The position numbers and the translations under genes are program-made. The notes below the pieces were generated by a model that worked only from the letters and a program-made list of their open reading frames with translations, did no database searches and had not been told where the DNA came from. A DNA stretch of 11,260 nucleotides. It comes from Planctomycetota bacterium (GTDB taxonomy: Bacteria; Planctomycetota; MHYJ01; JACPRB01). Location of the stretch: contig JAHFOZ010000134.1 in assembly GCA_023261405.1 (NCBI GenBank), positions 1-11,260 of the forward strand, given 5' to 3'. Of this stretch, positions 6,527 through 11,260 are shown one piece after another; the first letter of the stretch is position 1, and each line of letters opens with the position of its first letter.

Positions 6527-8458
6527 TCACGGGGCGGCCGGAGTGTCCGGCCGGCGGAGGATGCGTTTCTCGAGGTCCTCCAGGAGCCCGCGATCCTCGT
6601 CGTCCGGGTCGCCGGTCTCCAGGGCGCGCTTGAGCGCCATCGCGGCGAGGATGGCGTCCTCGGACTTCCGCTCGATCGCCGCCCTGAGCTCCTCCTTCTT
6701 GCGCCGGATGAAGGTGGCCCTGCGGGCGTCCAGTCGCTCCTCCAGCTTCGGGAGCTCCGAGACGGTGGCTTCGAGCTGCGCGAGGTAGCGGCCCGTGATC
6801 TTCTCCGGGAGGCCCGTCCGTCGGACGCGTTCGAGGTGCTGCTGGGCGCGCGCGCGGCGGGCCTGCGCCTTGGCCCGGACCTCGGCCACCGGGGTCTCGG
6901 TGAAGTTGTCCCCTTCGACCAGCAGGACCACCTCCTCGAAGCCGGCGGCGATCTCCATCGCGATCTTGCGGTTGGGGCGGAAGGCCTCGATGTCGTCCTT
7001 CTCGGCGGCCATCCCCTGTTCGAGCGCCTCGAAGCGCCCGTAGAGCTCCGCGAACTTCGCCTTCGGGAGGCGGCCGATGGGCTCCGTCGAGGCCTCGAGC
7101 AGCTCGGCGCGGGCGATGATGTCGGTCTCCTGCTCGGCGCGGGCGAGCGAGCCCAGGGCCTGCTGGTAGGCCTGGGCCTCCGCGTAGGCGTGCTTGGCGA
7201 GCAGGGCTTCGGAGGCGGCGAAGATGAGCGTGGTCCGGTGGTCCTTCCTCCCCTCCTCGGAGGGGGGCTTCGACGGCTCGGCATGCGCGAAGACCTCGTT
7301 GTGGACCAGCTCGGCGGCATGCTCGAGGGCGAGCTCGCACGTGAAGCGCTCGAGGGGCTCCTTCTGGCAGAGCGTCATGACGAGCTTCTCGACCTCGTCG
7401 GGGATCTCGGGGACGAGGTCGCGCGGGAAGCAGGGGTGCATCTTCTTCAGGTCCGCCACGTCCTCCAGGATCAGCCGGCGCGGGTCGAGGTCCTTGGGGC
7501 GGCCCGCGCCGAGCCGGTTGATCTTCTCGGAATACTCGCGCACGTCGTACATGGGGCGCCGGGTGAGCATCTCGAAAAGGGTGATGCCGAGCTGGTAGAT
7601 GTCCGTCTCCTCCCCCACGGGACCGAGCTTGGGGTTGGCCTGCTCGGGGGCCATGTAGGCGGGGGTCCCGAGGATCTGGTCGGCCATCGTGAGCTGCGTG
7701 CGGTCCTCCTCGTGCACGATGGACTTGGCAAGGCCGAAGTCGGTGATCTTGAGGTCCTTCCCGTCGGTGAGGATGTTGGAGGGCTTGAGGTCCCGGTGGA
7801 CGATCCCGCGGGTGTGGGCGTGGTGGACGCCCTTGAGGATGGCGATGAAGGACTTGAGGGCCCAGTCGATGGGCATGACGGAGGAGCGGAGGACCTCGGT
7901 GAGATCGGCGCCGGGGAAATACTCGGTGAAGAGGAAGGGGCGGTTCTCGATCACGTCGCAGCAGATGTATTTCACGATGTTCGGGTGGTCGCCCATCTTG
8001 TAGAGCGAGCGCACCTCGCGGAGGAAGCGGGAGGCGATGCCCTCGTCCTGGAGGGGGATCTTGGCGGCGGCGACGTAGCCGGCGCGGACGAGCTTGCCCT
8101 CGCGGGATTCCATCTCGTCGAGGAGCCGCTGGAAGAGGAAGGAGCGGCGGTCGAGCTTCGCGAGCCGGCGGCCGACCTCCATCTCGAATTCCGGGTCGTC
8201 CAGGCGCACGTTTCCGTGGATCCCGAGGAGCCGGGGGGAGAGATCGCCGCTGAGGAGGTGGGCCATGACGTAGGGCTCCACGAAGTCCTCGCGGTGGATC
8301 TGGATCTTGAGGATGCACCCCATGCCGCCCTGGCCGGCGATTTCGAGGGGGGTGAAGTAGCCGGCACGCTCGCCGAGCTTGAGGAAGGAGGGGATGGCGT
8401 TATCCCGGGTCGCCGTCTCGCGGCCTCGCGGGGTCTCCGCGTGGCTGCTGGCCGCCAT
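6527..8458 (-). CDS. Soluble Ser/Thr protein kinase with N-lobe insertion
   Basis: This 643-aa protein contains a complete Hanks-type Ser/Thr kinase domain (about 35-385). Visible motifs are the glycine loop GQGGMG (42-47), AAAK with ATP-binding Lys133, the helix-C Glu148 (FLREV), the catalytic loop HRDLKPSN (221-228; Asp223), DFG (240-242), GTPAYMAPE (264-272) and the helix-F Asp286 in DIYQLG. All catalytic residues are present, so it should be active and is of the RD type. The glycine loop and Lys133 are 86 residues apart instead of about 20, which reveals an insertion of about 70 residues (58-126) between strands 2 and 3. The C-terminal 385-643 is helical and charged, probably coiled coil, with no PASTA repeats and no membrane span, so the kinase is cytosolic. 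ATG 8458 has an SD-like GAGAGGTGA just upstream. It is divergent from the propeller gene and the solenoid gene follows 15 bases downstream. Its substrates are unknown. Confidence 0.95.
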   Translation of the reverse strand: MAASSHAETPRGRETATRDNAIPSFLKLGERAGYFTPLEIAGQGGMGCILKIQIHREDFVEPYVMAHLLSGDLSPRLLGIHGNVRLDDPEFEMEVGRRLAKLDRRSFLFQRLLDEMESREGKLVRAGYVAAAKIPLQDEGIASRFLREVRSLYKMGDHPNIVKYICCDVIENRPFLFTEYFPGADLTEVLRSSVMPIDWALKSFIAILKGVHHAHTRGIVHRDLKPSNILTDGKDLKITDFGLAKSIVHEEDRTQLTMADQILGTPAYMAPEQANPKLGPVGEETDIYQLGITLFEMLTRRPMYDVREYSEKINRLGAGRPKDLDPRRLILEDVADLKKMHPCFPRDLVPEIPDEVEKLVMTLCQKEPLERFTCELALEHAAELVHNEVFAHAEPSKPPSEEGRKDHRTTLIFAASEALLAKHAYAEAQAYQQALGSLARAEQETDIIARAELLEASTEPIGRLPKAKFAELYGRFEALEQGMAAEKDDIEAFRPNRKIAMEIAAGFEEVVLLVEGDNFTETPVAEVRAKAQARRARAQQHLERVRRTGLPEKITGRYLAQLEATVSELPKLEERLDARRATFIRRKKEELRAAIERKSEDAILAAMALKRALETGDPDDEDRGLLEDLEKRILRRPDTPAAP

Positions 8459-8480
8459 GGGTCACCTCTCGTGTGAACCC
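8459..8480 (-). promoter_or_regulatory. Leader hairpin enclosing the kinase SD sequence
   Basis: The minus-strand leader reads GGGTTCAC, loop ACGAGAG, then GTGACCC directly before ATG 8458. It can form a seven-pair stem with one bulged U and a seven-base loop. The SD-like GAGAGG lies in the loop and first stem pair. Such a hairpin could limit ribosome access or present the SD. Function is inferred from base pairing alone. Confidence 0.4.
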
Positions 8481-8516
8481 CGTTCCCTCCCCGAGTGCGT
8501 ACCTTGTGTTGCGACG

Positions 8517-8543
8517 ATTATACCGGTGCGCCCGGAAGTTCAA
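8517..8543 (-). promoter_or_regulatory. Likely promoter of the kinase gene
   Basis: On the minus strand a perfect TATAAT (8522 to 8517) is preceded by TTGAAC (8543 to 8538, four of six consensus bases) at a 15-base spacing, slightly short. Transcription would begin near 8510 and give a leader of about 50 bases that contains the hairpin and SD of the kinase gene. Confidence 0.55.
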
Positions 8544-8576
8544 GGAAGAATGTGGGACGGGAATCGGGAGGGGCCG

Positions 8577-8582
8577 TACTAT
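8577..8582 (+). promoter_or_regulatory. Weak candidate -10 box for the propeller gene
   Basis: TACTAT (four of six consensus bases) lies 35 bases before ATG 8618 in the divergent intergenic region. The position 17 bases upstream (GGGACG, 8554-8559) is a poor -35. It is the best plus-strand candidate I see in 8459-8617 but is tentative. Confidence 0.25.
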
Positions 8583-8607
8583 AGGTGTCTGCCGGCCCCC
8601 GCTCGTC

Positions 8608-8613
8608 GGAGGA
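8608..8613 (+). promoter_or_regulatory. Shine-Dalgarno site of the propeller gene
   Basis: GGAGGA lies four bases before ATG 8618. It supports that start over any other and places the hydrophobic export signal at the N-terminus. Confidence 0.8.
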
Positions 8614-8617
8614 AGTC

Positions 8618-11260
8618 ATGAAGACCGCGCTCGCGCCCCTGGCGGCGATCCTCCTGCTCTCCGCCTCCCCGCAGCACTTCGACTCGCAAGTTCGGAACCC
8701 GTTGGCCGCGGGGGGCACAACGGGTCCCGACCTGCTGCGGCTCAGTACTCAGGACAAGGCGCCTGTCCCCGGGCCCGGGGGCCTGGTCGTCTTCCTCGAG
8801 GATGCCGGCGCGACGCGGGCGATCGAGCACGTCCGCACGACTCGCGCCATCGCGCTGGTGCAGATCGCGGAGGAGAAGGCCGCGCGCGTCGCGTGCGAGG
8901 GGGCGGACGCGGCGGGATTCTACGGCATGCGCGTCTTCGTGGCCCGCGGACCTTCCACGCGCATCGGCCTGGCCGACAACCTGGCCGACGCCGTCCACGC
9001 CCCCGCGGGCGCGCCGAAGGCCGAGGTGCTCCGCGTCCTCGTCCCGGGCGGCCGGGGCCGCATCGGAGGCGAGGAGGTCGTGAAGCCCTTCCCCGAGGGC
9101 ATGGATGCGTGGTCCCACCACTACCACGGGCCGGACAACAACCCGCAGTCGAGGGACACGATCGCCCGCGCGCCGTACCTCACGCAGTTCGTCGCCGAGC
9201 CGCGCTACGCCCCCTGCCCGCAGGCCGCGGTGGCCGCCGGCGGCCGCCTCTTCGCGGCCTTCGGCCACATCGCCTGGCACAAGCGCGAGGAGACCGTGAT
9301 GAACACCCTCCTCGCCCTGAACGCCTTCAACGGGACGGTCCTCTGGTCGCGCCCCATCAAGCCGGGCCTCATGGTCGACCGTTCGATTATGATCGCCACG
9401 CCCGAGAACCTCTACATGGCCGACGACGTGTCGTGCAAGGTCCTGGACGCGGCCACCGGCGAGCCGCGGGGCGAGATCACGGTGCCCGCGGAGACGGCGG
9501 GCGGGACCTTCTGGAAATGGATGGCCCTCGAGGGCGGCGTCCTCTACGCCCTGGTGGGCCCGGCCGAGGCGCCGGACGCCGAGGCGCGCTGGCGCAGCAC
9601 CAACCACGGGTGGCCCTGGGGCGGTATCTCCAAGGGCTACAACCAGGGCGAGTACGCGTGGGGCTTCTCGAAGACCCTCTTCGCGATCGACCCCGCCACG
9701 AAGAAGGTCCTCTGGACCCACGTCGAGGAGAAGCCCATCGACGCGCGCGCCCTCTGCATGAAGGCGGGGCGGATCTTCGTCTCGCGCTTCGGCGACTACA
9801 TCGCAGCCCTCGACGTGAAGGCCGGGAAGGAGCTCTGGCGCCGGACCGCGGAGAAGGACCGCGAGACCTTCGAGGCGATGGGCGCCTACCGGCCCGGCCA
9901 CGGGTACATTGAGGGCTGGAAGAGCACCGTCTACGCCAAGTGCAGCGACAAGGCCGTCTACTTCTGCGGCCCGCAGACGACCGGCGTCACCGGCCTCGCC
10001 GCGGAGGACGGCCACTTCCTCTTCAAGCGCGGCGTGAAGAACCTCCACCTCAACATCCGTGACGACGGCCTCTTCGTGATCGGCCCCGAGAAGACCACCG
10101 GCGAGACGAAGAGGCTCGACCCGCTCACGGGCTCGGAGCTGGCGACCTACGATATCTCCCGCCGCGCCTGCACCCGCGCCACCGGGAGCGTGGACGGGAT
10201 CTTCTTCCGGGCCTACGACGGCACCACGCGGCTCGATGTCGCCAGCGGGAAGCCCCAGTGGATCGCCCCCATGCGGCCCTCCTGCCAGGTGGGCGCGCTC
10301 GCGGCCCACGGCCTCGTGACGTGGATCCCCTGGGCCTGCGACTGCAACCTCCAGATGTTCGGCGTGATCGCGCTCGGCCCGGCCGGGGACTTCCCGTTCG
10401 GCGCCCCCGCGAAGGAAGAAGACCGGCTCGAGGCCGCCGCCGACCCGGCGCCCGCGGCCTTCGCGGTCAGGCCCGGCGACTGGCCCGTCTACCGGGCGGA
10501 CAACGCCCGCTCGGCCCGCTCGGAGGCCGCGGTGCCCGAGAAAGTCCGCCGCCTCTGGGAGAAGGACCTCGCGAAAGGCGTGGAGCCGAGCGCCCCGGTG
10601 AGCGCCGGCGGCGCGGTCTTCGTGGGCTCGGGCGACGGCACCGTGCGCGCGCTCGACGCCGCGACCGGGGCCGCGCGCTGGACGGCGTACACGGGCGGCG
10701 CGGTGCGCTTCCCGCCCGCGGTCTCCGGGGGCCGCGCCCTGGTGGGCTCGGGCGACGGCTGGGCCTACGCGCTCGAGGCCACGACGGGCCGCGTGCTCTG
10801 GCGCTTCCGCGCGGCACCCCTGGAGCGGCGGATCCCGGTCCACGGGGCGCTCCTCTCGACGTGGGCGGTGGGGGGCGGCGTGCTCGAGGACCACGGAACG
10901 GCGTACCTGGCCGCGGGGATCAACTCCATGGACGGCACGCACGTCTACGCGCTCGACGCCGCCACCGGGAGGATCCGCTGGCAGAACAACACGTCGGGCC
11001 ATCTCGACGAGTTCTCGAAGACCGGCGTGGCGGTGCAGGGCGAGGTGATGCTCCACGACGGTAAGCTTGTGCTCGCCGGCGGCAACGCCTCGTCGCCCGG
11101 GATCTACGACCTCAAGGACGGGGCCTGCTCCTCGCCGGTCCCGCAGGGGGTGAAGGCCGCGGGGAAGCGGGGCCGCGAGCTCGTGGCGGGGCCGAACGGC
11201 GTGACGACCGCGGGCCAGCCGTTTTACTCGCATCCGGACTCGCCGGTCTACGACGCCTCC
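8618..11260 (+). CDS. Exported PQQ-like beta-propeller protein with methyltransferase-like N-terminus (partial)
   Basis: The frame stays open for 881 codons to the window edge, so the C-terminus is missing. A short hydrophobic signal (MKTALAPLAAILLLSAS) begins it. Residues 52-150 resemble a class I SAM methyltransferase: a GGLVVFL strand (54-60) where motif I should follow, and EVLRVLVPGG (136-145) as the late motif. However, the glycine-rich SAM loop is replaced by EDAGA. A conserved-looking entry motif, WSHHYHGPDNN (165-175), opens the first propeller (about 165-600), with blades such as LLALNAFNGTVLWSRP and LFAIDPATKKVLW. A second propeller begins at DWPVYRADNAR (621-631), with typical PQQ blades GSGDGTVRALDAATGAARW, GDGWAYALEATTGRVLW and HVYALDAATGRIRW. 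Cys518, Cys556, Cys574 and Cys576 match the cysteine cluster I recall from related planctomycete proteins. An extracytoplasmic binding or assembly role is likely. PQQ binding itself is unproven, because many such propellers, like BamB, bind no cofactor. Confidence 0.9.
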   Translation, partial: MKTALAPLAAILLLSASPQHFDSQVRNPLAAGGTTGPDLLRLSTQDKAPVPGPGGLVVFLEDAGATRAIEHVRTTRAIALVQIAEEKAARVACEGADAAGFYGMRVFVARGPSTRIGLADNLADAVHAPAGAPKAEVLRVLVPGGRGRIGGEEVVKPFPEGMDAWSHHYHGPDNNPQSRDTIARAPYLTQFVAEPRYAPCPQAAVAAGGRLFAAFGHIAWHKREETVMNTLLALNAFNGTVLWSRPIKPGLMVDRSIMIATPENLYMADDVSCKVLDAATGEPRGEITVPAETAGGTFWKWMALEGGVLYALVGPAEAPDAEARWRSTNHGWPWGGISKGYNQGEYAWGFSKTLFAIDPATKKVLWTHVEEKPIDARALCMKAGRIFVSRFGDYIAALDVKAGKELWRRTAEKDRETFEAMGAYRPGHGYIEGWKSTVYAKCSDKAVYFCGPQTTGVTGLAAEDGHFLFKRGVKNLHLNIRDDGLFVIGPEKTTGETKRLDPLTGSELATYDISRRACTRATGSVDGIFFRAYDGTTRLDVASGKPQWIAPMRPSCQVGALAAHGLVTWIPWACDCNLQMFGVIALGPAGDFPFGAPAKEEDRLEAAADPAPAAFAVRPGDWPVYRADNARSARSEAAVPEKVRRLWEKDLAKGVEPSAPVSAGGAVFVGSGDGTVRALDAATGAARWTAYTGGAVRFPPAVSGGRALVGSGDGWAYALEATTGRVLWRFRAAPLERRIPVHGALLSTWAVGGGVLEDHGTAYLAAGINSMDGTHVYALDAATGRIRWQNNTSGHLDEFSKTGVAVQGEVMLHDGKLVLAGGNASSPGIYDLKDGACSSPVPQGVKAAGKRGRELVAGPNGVTTAGQPFYSHPDSPVYDAS

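Noticed and set aside
6341..8476. A 711-codon open frame on the + strand opposite the kinase
   Set aside because: The minus strand encodes a complete kinase with all catalytic motifs. The opposite frame is Gly/Leu/Glu/Val-rich shadow sequence.
8771..9067. Active SAM-dependent methyltransferase
   Set aside because: The glycine-rich SAM loop is missing and the protein is probably exported, so catalysis is not supported.
8473..9912. A 479-codon + frame overlapping the propeller start
   Set aside because: Arg/Gly/Pro-rich translation out of frame with the recognisable propeller protein; its start overlaps the kinase leader and has no SD.
8579..11233. An 884-codon open frame on the minus strand opposite the propeller gene
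   Set aside because: The + frame from 8618 has SD, signal peptide and PQQ blades. The minus frame is repetitive Arg/Gly/Ala/Val/His without recognisable domains.

Overview
The window is 11,260 bases of very GC-rich bacterial DNA. It looks like a chromosomal segment from the Planctomycetota or a close relative in the PVC group. Three protein types support this: a Tat-exported Gfo/Idh/MocA oxidoreductase with the RGWWDFGTGALGDM signature, a large exported PQQ-type beta-propeller with a methyltransferase-like N-terminus, and a bacterial Ser/Thr kinase. The lineage is inferred from protein style only, because there is no rRNA or other marker gene. I see no tRNA, rRNA, CRISPR array, insertion sequence or phage gene.

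Layout. (1) 35-1378 (+): exported oxidoreductase with a strong Shine-Dalgarno (SD) sequence, followed by a GC-rich hairpin. (2) 1489-1970 (+): a compact type II toxin-antitoxin pair with overlapping genes, a 63-aa antitoxin and a RelE/ParE toxin. (3) 2084-3613 (+): a membrane-anchored, helical-repeat protein of unknown function. (4) 8458 down to 3626 (-): a two-gene unit made of a soluble Ser/Thr kinase with an insertion in its N-lobe and, 15 bases downstream, a 961-aa alpha-solenoid protein with a distinctive C-terminal domain. It converges with the membrane protein, leaving only 12 bases between the stop codons. (5) 8618 to the right edge (+): an exported PQQ-like propeller protein, transcribed divergently from the kinase and cut off by the window end after 881 codons. 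The intervals between genes are all shorter than 300 bases.

The most interesting structure is regulatory. Three genes without a convincing SD sequence (antitoxin, membrane protein, solenoid protein) each have a -10-like hexamer (TACAGT, TAGAAT, TATAAT) exactly six bases before the start codon. Transcription would then begin on the start codon itself, giving leaderless mRNAs. The oxidoreductase, kinase and propeller genes instead have SD sequences. The internal leaderless start would let the solenoid protein be made independently of its kinase.

The other notable points are the roughly 70-residue kinase insertion, the three-fold ~98-residue repeat and C-terminal domain of the solenoid protein, and the methyltransferase-like domain of the propeller protein, whose SAM-binding glycine motif is degenerate. 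The kinase and solenoid protein are plausibly a signalling pair, but nothing in the sequence proves this.
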